A stretch of 64,000 nt of DNA, from assembly GCA_030427385.1 (NCBI GenBank), contig JAUHWR010000001.1:372001-436000 (forward strand), given 5' to 3'. Shown here in pieces: positions 45,674-52,656 of this stretch. The DNA is from Alphaproteobacteria bacterium (lineage in GTDB: Bacteria; Pseudomonadota; Alphaproteobacteria; Micavibrionales; Micavibrionaceae). Position 1 is the stretch's first letter, and each line of letters begins with the position of its first letter. Both the position numbers and the translations under genes were made by a program. The notes beneath the pieces were generated by a model. It was not told the DNA's origin. It made no database searches and saw only the letters and a list, made by a program, of their open reading frames with translations.

Positions 45674-47086
45674 ATGACGTTACGTTTTGAGCCAATACTT
45701 ACAGATGGCATCGCGCAAGTGTCATATTTTATATGTGATGACAGCGCTGGCTGTGCAGCTGTTATTGATCCGTGCCCAGACGTAGATGTTTATTTTGAAA
45801 AAGCCCGTCATTACGGCGTTACAATCACACATATATTTGAAACCCACATCCACGCCGATTTTATGAGCGGATCAAAGGAATTGGAGTCTCGTTGCAAGGG
45901 TAGTGCAAAGATATTTGTAAGTGTGGAGGGTGATGCGAAGTATAATTTTGAGCATGAACCTATCCATGATAGTGATGAATTTGTTTTTGGTGAAGTAAAG
46001 TTAACTGCAAAACATACGCCGGGGCACACGCCAGAACATTTATCATATTTGTTATCTGATACGTCAAAATCTGGTGAGTCTTGGGGCATTTTGACAGGAG
46101 ATTCATTATTTGTGGATTCCATGGGGCGGCCAGATTTATTAGGTGATGAAAAAACCGAAGAATTAACGCAAGCACTCTATAAAACCATGCGTGATTTTTT
46201 CTGCCAGCTTGATGATAATGTTATCATTTATCCTTGCCATGCAGCAGGTTCTGCATGTGGCCCTGATATTGGGGATAGAATGAGCAGTACGATAGGGTAT
46301 GAGAAAAAATATAATCCTTATATGCAAATCGAAACATATGAGGAGTTTAAAAAGGAAGTGCAAAATAATGCGCCCCCTGTACCAACTCACTACCCCAAAA
46401 TGAAAAAGATAAATGCTAAGGGGCCTGAAATATATGGGCATACACCGCATGTCCGCGCGCTTAATGTAACAGAGTTTGCCAATAACATAAGTGAGCCAAA
46501 AGCTGTTCTTATAGATACAAGAGACATGCTTGCTTTCGGTGGTGGGCATATTAACGGCGCAGTCAACATTGGTCAGAGACCAATTTTATCAGTATGGGCG
46601 GGATGGTTGATAGATACGAACGCCTCTATTTTTCTTGTACTACCTAATGATGAAGATGTTAATTTTGTTGTAAATTTATTATGGCGTACAGGCCATACGA
46701 ATATTCATGGCTACCTTGCGGGGGGGATGAGAAGCTGGCAAGAGGCGGGAAGGGAATTAACGCATCTTCCGCAGATCTCTGTTCATGAATTATACAATAA
46801 TAAAAATCAATATTTGCCACTTGATGTACGTAAAGACGAAGAATGGGAAAACGGCCATATCAAAGGTGCTACGCACAAATTTTTAGGCCATTTGCAACAA
46901 AATATCTCAGGCTTTGATAGGGAAAAGCCCATGGCAACATATTGTGCAAGTGGTTACAGGGCGAGCATTGCAGCAAGTCTTTTGCAAAAAAACGGATTCA
47001 AAAATATCCATAATATACCGGGCAGTTTTAAAGCGTGGAAAAATGCGGGATACCCAATTCAACAACCAAAGGAGACTAAAAAATGA
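45674..47086 (+). CDS. Persulfide dioxygenase-rhodanese fusion (MBL fold)
   Basis: The ATG at 45674 has GGAG 8 bases upstream and is preferred to the longer frame from 45623. The 470-residue product has an ETHE1-like metallo-beta-lactamase domain (1-240) with THIHADF (H58, H60, D62), H118 in TPGHTPEH, D143 and H189, followed by two rhodanese domains. The first (about 265-365) lacks the active cysteine; the second (about 368-465) has C424 in YCASGYRAS. Such fusions oxidise glutathione persulfide to sulfite and move sulfane sulfur, a sulfide detoxification role in the cytoplasm. It overlaps the DUF442 gene by 4 bp. Confidence 0.9.
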   Translation: MTLRFEPILTDGIAQVSYFICDDSAGCAAVIDPCPDVDVYFEKARHYGVTITHIFETHIHADFMSGSKELESRCKGSAKIFVSVEGDAKYNFEHEPIHDSDEFVFGEVKLTAKHTPGHTPEHLSYLLSDTSKSGESWGILTGDSLFVDSMGRPDLLGDEKTEELTQALYKTMRDFFCQLDDNVIIYPCHAAGSACGPDIGDRMSSTIGYEKKYNPYMQIETYEEFKKEVQNNAPPVPTHYPKMKKINAKGPEIYGHTPHVRALNVTEFANNISEPKAVLIDTRDMLAFGGGHINGAVNIGQRPILSVWAGWLIDTNASIFLVLPNDEDVNFVVNLLWRTGHTNIHGYLAGGMRSWQEAGRELTHLPQISVHELYNNKNQYLPLDVRKDEEWENGHIKGATHKFLGHLQQNISGFDREKPMATYCASGYRASIAASLLQKNGFKNIHNIPGSFKAWKNAGYPIQQPKETKK

Positions 47087-47529
47087 GTGCTGATATTAAA
47101 AGAATTAATGAAGACATTTCTGTTGCCACTTTTGATCCGGATGAAGGCAGTTTTAAAATTTTCGCAGAAAAAGGATTTAAGTCCGTAATTAATCTGCAAA
47201 CGTCTGATGAAGAGCAAAATGTTGTATCAGATAAAGAGGCAAAATTAGCCAATGATAATAATTTGAAATACAGCCATATTGGTGTTTCAAAGGAGAATAT
47301 GTCACATAGCCTTGTTGACCAATTTCGCGAAGAGTTAGAAAATCTTCCGAAACCAGTAATTGTGCATTGTAAATCAGGTAAGCGTTCCGGAGCATTTGTA
47401 ATGATGCATGTCGGCTGCGAAGAAAATATGTCAGGTGAAGACGTCCTTAAAAGAGCTGAAGATATGGGCTTTGAATGCGATGAGACAGAGCTAGAGCGCT
47501 TCGTCAAGAAATACGTTAACGAGCATTAA
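47083..47529 (+). CDS. DUF442 (Blh N-domain) phosphatase-like sulfurtransferase
   Basis: The 148-residue protein has the DUF442 fold of dual-specificity-phosphatase type with C96 in VHCKSGKRSG as the loop nucleophile. DUF442 domains are usually fused or adjacent to ETHE1-like dioxygenases (Blh) and are thought to act in sulfide or persulfide handling. Here it overlaps the upstream dioxygenase-rhodanese gene by ATGA, so translation is coupled. Confidence 0.88.
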   Translation: MSADIKRINEDISVATFDPDEGSFKIFAEKGFKSVINLQTSDEEQNVVSDKEAKLANDNNLKYSHIGVSKENMSHSLVDQFREELENLPKPVIVHCKSGKRSGAFVMMHVGCEENMSGEDVLKRAEDMGFECDETELERFVKKYVNEH

Positions 47530-47600
47530 TTTCTTGAAGTTATATTAATTTAGAGTCTTAGCTTATTTACGTTAATGGAAGTTTAACATATAGTTTCATT

Positions 47601-49403
47601 ATGTCGCGTCTTCCTGATATTGCAGATAACGCCGTTGTGTTTTTCTGGAAAAACATGCCGTTGCTCATCACCAGGCTTTCTTATACCTTTAAGAATATTA
47701 TCGATGATGGCCGCTACTTCTCTGGTGTTCCTGTTATTAATTTCATCTTGCCAATTCTGGCCATCGTGATTGGTTTTTATAGCGGGGTTATAGATCGAGG
47801 CGGCATGCCGGTCTATACAGCTAATCCTGCCTATCTATCTCTGTTGCTTATGTTTGGGGTAATGTCAGGGTATTTGGGTTTGCTGGCGTTTAGTGGCTTT
47901 TTATTAGGCGATATCCTGTTCTTTTCATTTTATGATTATTATCATCCACATTGGTCTTATCCATTAGCCATTCTGGGCAGTTGGATATTTCTATGGCAAC
48001 TCGTGATTAGTTTTCCGCATTTGAGTAAATATATGTCGATTTTACCGGATAAATGGAGAAAATTTCAGATTTTGTTGGCTGTGCCATTAACGATGGCTTT
48101 GACAGAGCTTTGGACTATTTTGGCAATGATTGTGCTTCGTCCAATGTTTTTATGGAATGGGCGCGAGGTCGATATGAGGCTCATTCGTTTCGGAGAAACC
48201 GAATGGGGGATGTTTGGTCTGCACGCACATATGTTAACATGGATCGCAGGCGGGGCGGTTTTATTTCGCTTTATATTAATACCTATTATAAGGGTCGTTG
48301 CGCCGCCTTTACAACAACACATCAATTCTAATGAGGTTGATAAAGTACCCCTCCTATCCAAGATTACTTTTCCATGGCCGTTGCCAAAATTTGCGCGGGC
48401 GGCCGTCTTTACACTTTTAATGGCGGGACTATTTACAAAATTTCTAAGCGCGATTTTTTTCTGGCTGTCGATTGGCGGACTGGCGAGTGCGCGAAATATT
48501 GCCTCAAGTTATAAGCCTGTGGCAAAATGGGATGGCTGGATGAAAAAAATCCCGCCTCTTATACGTTTGATTTTAACGTATGTCCTGGCATTTGCATTGT
48601 CATGGCTGCTAATTGGTATTTTGCGAGAGCAAATGGATTTACGCACCTTAACTACATCTGCTGTAACAATTGTTCTGGTCATCGCTCTCACCTTGCCGCT
48701 ATGGCCGCAAGGTGTTCATGCTGTGCCAAATCTTCCGGATTGGCTTAAGCGCCGTCTACCGTGGACGCGGGAGGCAACCCCCGCTTTATTATTTAGTGGA
48801 ATATTTATTAGCGCTTCGGCCGCCTTCGCGCATCACTGCTCATTTAAACCGGGGTGTGAATGCCTGACGCAAGATGAGGCTCTTGCGGCGATGACTGCCG
48901 CGGCGGCGACAATGGCAGCGATGCAACAAAACAAACCCAAGGTTTATCCTACGGATTATACAAAGGCTGAACTTGAGGCGATCAATAAAAAATTGGAGGC
49001 TGCCGAAAATGGCGGTGTGAAACGCGTCTATCCAGAAAGTTGGGTGATTGGCGGTGGAGCAGGAGGAAGGGCGGCACAAAAATTAGGAGCTAAAGGACTG
49101 GAAAAACTTAGAAACTATATTGCAAGTAAAAACATTAAGGTCGATCCCAAAATTACAAAACAATTGAAAAATAGAGGATGGACAAAAAAAGAAATTGAAA
49201 AAACTATACGAAATCCGACAAAAACTGAAAAAACTAGAGATACGAGATGGAGAAAAGACGGAAGTGGAAAAAATGATGACCCTGCAACGGCTTACTATGA
49301 TAAAGACGGTCATTATGTCGTGAGAAATGACAAAACAGGCGATATCGTTCAAATTAAAAATAAATTCAAAGAAGGCTGGAAAAATAATTTAGGAGATAAA
49401 TGA
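47601..49403 (+). CDS. Polytopic membrane protein with C-terminal colicin-E5-like RNase toxin
   Basis: Residues 1-411 contain eight or nine hydrophobic spans (for example about 43-64, 77-105, 118-140, 155-180, 210-235, 265-290, 318-340, 350-368, 393-411). After an Ala-rich hinge (about 425-442) and a helical linker, residues 517-600 match the colicin E5 ribonuclease domain: RGWTKKEIEKTIRNP, TRDTRW, NDDPATAYYDKDGHYVVRNDKTGDIVQI. Colicin E5 cleaves tRNAs for Tyr, His, Asn and Asp in the anticodon. The next gene overlaps by 4 bp and is the expected immunity gene. How a multi-span protein delivers this tip is not known. Confidence 0.82.
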   Translation: MSRLPDIADNAVVFFWKNMPLLITRLSYTFKNIIDDGRYFSGVPVINFILPILAIVIGFYSGVIDRGGMPVYTANPAYLSLLLMFGVMSGYLGLLAFSGFLLGDILFFSFYDYYHPHWSYPLAILGSWIFLWQLVISFPHLSKYMSILPDKWRKFQILLAVPLTMALTELWTILAMIVLRPMFLWNGREVDMRLIRFGETEWGMFGLHAHMLTWIAGGAVLFRFILIPIIRVVAPPLQQHINSNEVDKVPLLSKITFPWPLPKFARAAVFTLLMAGLFTKFLSAIFFWLSIGGLASARNIASSYKPVAKWDGWMKKIPPLIRLILTYVLAFALSWLLIGILREQMDLRTLTTSAVTIVLVIALTLPLWPQGVHAVPNLPDWLKRRLPWTREATPALLFSGIFISASAAFAHHCSFKPGCECLTQDEALAAMTAAAATMAAMQQNKPKVYPTDYTKAELEAINKKLEAAENGGVKRVYPESWVIGGGAGGRAAQKLGAKGLEKLRNYIASKNIKVDPKITKQLKNRGWTKKEIEKTIRNPTKTEKTRDTRWRKDGSGKNDDPATAYYDKDGHYVVRNDKTGDIVQIKNKFKEGWKNNLGDK

Positions 49404-49645
49404 TGGAAGAAGAGGTTTTTTACAGTTTAGAAGATGCACATAAGTTTTTTGAAAAATGCAAAATTAATCAAAATAAAATTTATGGCATTGAAAGATTTAT
49501 AGAACAAGAGGATGGCTTTATGCCTGATATGGATGGGATTGCAGATTTTTCTGACGCTACAATAGAAGAGTCTTTTATCTCTGCGGAAAAATTCTTAAAT
49601 CACTTTGATTCAGGTTTATTTAGTTTTGTAACAGAAGAAAATTGA
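49400..49645 (+). CDS. Predicted immunity protein for the E5-like toxin
   Basis: The 81-residue acidic protein (many Glu and Asp, no signal peptide) starts inside the toxin stop codon with ATGATG, so it is translationally coupled. Size, acidity and position agree with an immunity protein that neutralises a basic RNase domain. I see no named family. The 47 bp behind it lead into the degraded array. Confidence 0.7.
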   Translation: MMEEEVFYSLEDAHKFFEKCKINQNKIYGIERFIEQEDGFMPDMDGIADFSDATIEESFISAEKFLNHFDSGLFSFVTEEN

Positions 49646-49692
49646 AGTTTTAAAATTATTAAAATTTTAAACGATATAAAATCTTTCTAGGG

Positions 49693-49812
49693 CTAGTTGA
49701 CTATGTCGGCACGATAATACCATGGGAATGGATGGACGAAAGAAGATTGCTTGAAGTTTTATCATATTAATATTTTGATCTTGATGAAGCTTTAGAAGCG
49801 AAAATGCAATAA
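49693..49812 (+). pseudogene. 3' remnant of class-A immunity-like gene
   Basis: These 40 codons align without gaps to the end of the intact gene at 50927-51322 (51203-51322), with the shared stretch EWMDERRLLEVLSY. A TAA at 49768-49770 interrupts the frame where the intact copy has a Lys codon. The 5' two thirds are missing. It is followed by a class-1 toxin start remnant, as every class-A gene here is. Confidence 0.85.
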
Positions 49813-49825
49813 TGAAGGCAGCTTA

Positions 49826-49990
49826 ATGTCAAGTGGACTAACAGAACGTCAAATAGAAATTTTAGTGCAAAGTGTTTCTCGTCATTCTGCTAGTCAAACC
49901 TATGGCACAGGTCACTTAGATGATTTCGGCGCTGATACAACGAGAACTGGCATTGTTAATAATATTAAGCAGATGCTTAATGATCGCTAA
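49826..49990 (+). pseudogene. Class-1 toxin 5' remnant (54 codons)
   Basis: The frame encodes a protein alignable over about 53 residues with the start of the intact toxin-like gene at 52657 (shared blocks YGTGHL, DFGADTTRT, NIKQMLND) and then hits a stop right after the AATGATC break point. It lacks the rest of the presumed toxin domain, so it should be inactive. Confidence 0.82.
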
Positions 49991-50054
49991 GCAAAAAATG
50001 GATGTGAATTTTTAATTTTTGATAATGTATTGAAGTTAAAAATTAGGAAGTAAA
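49991..50054 (+). repeat. Junction repeat, copy 1
   Basis: This is the first of four related 60-65-bp segments that run from a truncated toxin start to the ATG of an immunity-like gene. The best conserved part is AAAAAATGGATGTGAATTTT followed by TTTTGATAATGTATT. The right third has diverged in this copy. Confidence 0.75.
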
Positions 50055-50417
50055 ATGAAAACTATGTTTAAAGCAGCAACAGAAAGTAATTTAACCCAAC
50101 TTGAAATGAGTCAAGATGTTTTGGATCTGGCGTTAAGAATTACAAATTATATTCATAGTAATTTTCTAGAAAGCGACTTTTTTACGCTGGGAAATGCAGA
50201 GCAAGAGGACTTAGATCGCTTTTATGAGACTCTAAAAGATGCAAAAAATAATTCAGAAGGTGATTTGGTATCTATTGAAATGGAATGTGAGCAGTTCCGT
50301 ATTTTTGAAAAAATTTTTTGGTATGGTGCTAACTTTGGTGATGATGTGCCTGAACTTGAAGACTACCATGATGAAATATGGGACGCATCGGAATTAGTTT
50401 CTCCAAAAATTTCTTAA
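50055..50417 (+). CDS. Class-B immunity-like protein
   Basis: The 120-residue protein is acidic, soluble and unlike the class A and C genes in sequence. It follows a junction repeat directly and is followed after 28 bp by the only class-2 toxin start remnant. Its place in the array suggests an immunity gene kept after its toxin was lost. I do not recognise a family; the immunity role is inferred. Confidence 0.65.
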   Translation: MKTMFKAATESNLTQLEMSQDVLDLALRITNYIHSNFLESDFFTLGNAEQEDLDRFYETLKDAKNNSEGDLVSIEMECEQFRIFEKIFWYGANFGDDVPELEDYHDEIWDASELVSPKIS

Positions 50418-50445
50418 TATTTAAAATATACATATTGGTATTTTC

Positions 50446-50568
50446 ATGTCAGATACAATTGAAAATGATATTTTAGAAAAATTCGCAACTAGTTTAGCAG
50501 ATCATTCCTATGATAAACACGCGTATGACACCTATTGGATGCAATATTACAGGGGGCGGCCTCTTTAG
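50446..50568 (+). pseudogene. Class-2 toxin 5' remnant fused out of frame to class-C gene 3' end
   Basis: The frame opens with about 30 codons (MSDTIENDILEKFATSLADH and SYDKHAYDTY) that resemble the class-1 start in spacing (helix, then HS/H, then a Tyr-rich turn). At 50535 it joins, out of frame, DNA identical to the middle of the class-C gene, and stops at 50568. It records a deletion that removed the rest of a toxin, a junction and the 5' half of a class-C gene. Confidence 0.75.
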
Positions 50569-50732
50569 ATGACGAAAACTTTAAGATTAGTGATGGATAC
50601 ATAAGCGAAGAAGCAATAATTGATTTTCATGATCGTTTTTCTTTAATTACTGCTGGTTTGCGATCGGAAAAGGAGAGAGCGTTTTTAGGAAGAAGCCACG
50701 GTGCAGAAATACCACGTTTTAAATACGAGTAA
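50535..50732 (+). pseudogene. Class-C immunity-like gene, 3' half
   Basis: This segment is nearly identical at DNA level to 51852-52049 of the intact class-C gene (shared DDENFKI, GYISEEAIID, RAFLGRSHGAEIPRFKYE). The 5' half was lost in the fusion with the class-2 remnant. A class-3 toxin start follows, as after the intact class-C gene. Confidence 0.85.
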
Positions 50733-50748
50733 ATAAGAAATCAACCTT

Positions 50749-50937
50749 ATGTCAAAGGTCAAGTCCATAGATCTAACAAACCCCGATCATATTCGCTACA
50801 TGGCAGAAAATATTGCTAGTCATATTACTGATGGAACTTCTCGGGCTTTGGGTAACGATTTAAACAAAAATGGATGTGAATTTATAATTTTGATAACGTA
50901 TTATAGGCTGAAAGAGAGAAGCATAAATGAACAATGA
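50749..50937 (+). pseudogene. Class-3 toxin 5' remnant, copy 1
   Basis: The first 38 codons (MSKVKSIDLTNPDHIRYMAE, then ENIASHITDGTSRALGND) are identical to the copy at 52066. A five-A instead of six-A tract shifts the frame, so translation runs through the junction repeat and overlaps the next start by 11 bp. No intact class-3 toxin is in the window, so its full form is unknown. Confidence 0.75.
50864..50926 (+). repeat. Junction repeat, copy 2
   Basis: It matches copy 4 (52181-52244) at nearly every base, including TAGGCTGAAAGAGAGAAGCA just before the ATG, which contains the likely ribosome site of the class-A gene. Confidence 0.82.
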
Positions 50938-51322
50938 ATTTAACGAGGAAACAGGAATGGTAGAGAAGCCAGAGGAGACTTATGTAATAGTCGAATTAGA
51001 TCGAAAATCTTTGGACGTTGTTCATAGATCATTACGATATGTAGCAGAGCATCAAGAAGTTGTAGATTGGACAATACTTGGCAGGATTGATCTTGAAGAT
51101 ATTAAAAATATGGCGGATAGATTTGAAAATCTACCTGAACCAGAAGAAGGAGACACTGCAAAAGTTCCAATGACAAAGAGTGAATGGATAGATTATGATT
51201 ATCTGGTTGATTATGTAGGAACAGTCATACCACGGGAATGGATGGACGAAAGAAGATTGCTTGAAGTTTTATCATATAAATATTTTGATCTTGATGAAGC
51301 TTTAGAAGCAAAAATACAATAA
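50927..51322 (+). CDS. Class-A immunity-like protein, copy 1
   Basis: The 131-residue acidic, soluble protein has an N-terminal block of about 35 residues (FNEETGMVEKPEETYV...LDRKSLDVV) that is shared almost perfectly with the gene at 52245, while the remaining 95 residues differ strongly yet keep length and a VDY..YL/FVxY pattern. A class-1 toxin remnant follows after 14 bp. The role as immunity protein is inferred from the array. Confidence 0.7.
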   Translation: MNNEFNEETGMVEKPEETYVIVELDRKSLDVVHRSLRYVAEHQEVVDWTILGRIDLEDIKNMADRFENLPEPEEGDTAKVPMTKSEWIDYDYLVDYVGTVIPREWMDERRLLEVLSYKYFDLDEALEAKIQ

Positions 51323-51336
51323 TTAAGGTTAACTTG

Positions 51337-51501
51337 ATGTCAAACGGATTAACAGAACGCCAAATAGAAACCTTAGCACAAAGTATTTCATACCATTCTG
51401 CAGGTGAAACATATGGTACCGGGCATCTAATCGAATTTGGCTCAAATACAAAAAGAACTGATATTGTAGATAATATTAAGCAGATGCTTAATGATCGCTA
51501 A
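51337..51501 (+). pseudogene. Class-1 toxin 5' remnant, copy 2
   Basis: It has exactly the same length (54 codons) and break point as the copy at 49826, with shared blocks HSAGETYGTGHL and NIKQMLNDR. The identical deletion end shows that the two remnants descend from one truncation event followed by duplication. Confidence 0.82.
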
Positions 51502-51566
51502 ACAAAAAATGGATGTGAAATTTTAATTTTGATAATATATTAAAAGCTGAAAAACGAGATTTATAA
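51502..51566 (+). repeat. Junction repeat, copy 3
   Basis: It is related to the other copies over AAAAAATGGATGTGAAATTT and TTTTGATAATATATT; its right end before the class-C ATG has diverged (AAAGCTGAAAAACGAGA). Confidence 0.75.
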
Positions 51567-52049
51567 ATGAATTTAAGAGACGAGTTTGAAATGAGAGTCA
51601 CAAATTATGACGATGGCGTTCTAGACATAGAAATGCCAAAAGAAGATTATGAAAAAATAATCGCGATTTTGGATCAGATTACAGAAATTAGTTATCTGTC
51701 TATTGAAAATGGTATGTATCACGATTTACCTGAGTTAACGGCGGCGCGTTTTAATGAACTCGACGCTCAAATGCGTTCAGTAGAACAATCACCAGAAGGT
51801 AGCAACTCTGAGAAGGTAACTGTGAAACTAACTGAATATTCGACATATCTTTTGGATGCAATATTACAGGGAGCGGCCTCTTTAGATGACGAAAACTTTA
51901 AGATTGGTAATGGATACATAAGCGAAGAAGCAATAATTGATCTTCATGATCGTTTTTCTTTAATTACTGCTGGTTTGCGACCGGAAAAGGAGAGAGCGTT
52001 TTTAGGAAGAAGCCACGGTGCAGAAATACCACGTTTTAAATACGAGTAA
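51567..52049 (+). CDS. Class-C immunity-like protein, intact
   Basis: The 160-residue acidic protein has no signal peptide or membrane span and no family that I recognise. The N-terminal half (DEFEMRVTNYDDGVLDIEMP) is unique in the window; the C-terminal half is duplicated at 50535. It follows a junction repeat and precedes a class-3 toxin remnant by 16 bp. The immunity role is inferred from repeated association with one toxin-start class. Confidence 0.68.
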   Translation: MNLRDEFEMRVTNYDDGVLDIEMPKEDYEKIIAILDQITEISYLSIENGMYHDLPELTAARFNELDAQMRSVEQSPEGSNSEKVTVKLTEYSTYLLDAILQGAASLDDENFKIGNGYISEEAIIDLHDRFSLITAGLRPEKERAFLGRSHGAEIPRFKYE

Positions 52050-52065
52050 ATAAGAAATTAACTTT

Positions 52066-52197
52066 ATGTCAAAGGTCAAGTCCATAGATCTAACAAACCC
52101 CGATCATATTCGCTACATGGCAGAAAATATTGCTAGTCATATTACTGATGGAACTTCTCGGGCTTTGGGTAACGATTTAAACAAAAAATGGATGTGA
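52066..52197 (+). pseudogene. Class-3 toxin 5' remnant, copy 2
   Basis: The 43-codon frame has the same first 38 residues as the copy at 50749 and ends NKKWM at a TGA inside the junction repeat. With six A in the tract it stays in a different frame from copy 1. Confidence 0.75.
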
Positions 52198-52244
52198 ATT
52201 TTTAATTTTGATAATGTATTATAGGCTGAAAGAGAGAAGCATAA
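52181..52244 (+). repeat. Junction repeat, copy 4
   Basis: It is the best preserved copy together with 50864-50926 and directly precedes the ATG of the second class-A gene. Confidence 0.82.
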
Positions 52245-52643
52245 ATGAACAATAAATTTAACGAGGAAACAGGAATGGTAGAGAAGCCAGAGGAGAGTTA
52301 TGTAACAGTCGAATTAGATCGAAAATCTTTGGACGTTGTTCAAAGATCATTCGATTACTTAGTAGAAAATTACAGATCCATAAATTGGGTTGCACCTACT
52401 TCATCTAACATTGAAGGTGCAAAAAAAATTTCTAGTAAATTAAAATCCTTTTCGCATGATGAAGTTAGCGATGATGTTAAAGTACCACTGACATATCCTG
52501 AGTGGGTAGACTATAGTTTCTTTGTTAGTTATATAGCAGGTATATTACCAAAAGACAGGATAGAAGATCGAGTGTTACTCGAAGATCTGTCTTTTGATAA
52601 TGTAGATTTAGAAGATATTCTTGATCAAAATACTCCCACTTAA
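52245..52643 (+). CDS. Class-A immunity-like protein, copy 2 (mosaic)
   Basis: The 132-residue protein shares the first 35 residues with the gene at 50927 and then changes to a different but similarly patterned sequence (EWVDYSFFVSYIAGILPKDRIEDR against EWIDYDYLVDYVGTVIPREW). The intact class-1 toxin-like gene starts 14 bp downstream, so this should be its cognate partner. Acidic and soluble; function inferred. Confidence 0.72.
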   Translation: MNNKFNEETGMVEKPEESYVTVELDRKSLDVVQRSFDYLVENYRSINWVAPTSSNIEGAKKISSKLKSFSHDEVSDDVKVPLTYPEWVDYSFFVSYIAGILPKDRIEDRVLLEDLSFDNVDLEDILDQNTPT

Positions 52644-52656
52644 TAGAAATTCACAT

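Larger units (their letters stand above)
50535..51033 (+). repeat. Large direct repeat, copy 1 (about 0.5 kb)
   Basis: The block contains the class-C 3' half, class-3 toxin remnant, junction repeat and the first 35 codons of a class-A gene. It is nearly identical to 51852-52351, with few base changes and one A-tract indel. It shows segmental duplication of whole modules. Confidence 0.85.
51852..52351 (+). repeat. Large direct repeat, copy 2 (about 0.5 kb)
   Basis: This is the partner of 50535-51033. Homology begins inside the class-C gene and ends inside the class-A gene at the point where the two class-A genes start to differ. Confidence 0.85.

Noticed and set aside
49991-52244. Evenly spaced repeats that could be taken for a CRISPR array
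   Set aside because: Repeats are 60-65 bp, about 0.6-0.9 kb apart, imperfect and lie before genes; there are no spacers and no cas genes.
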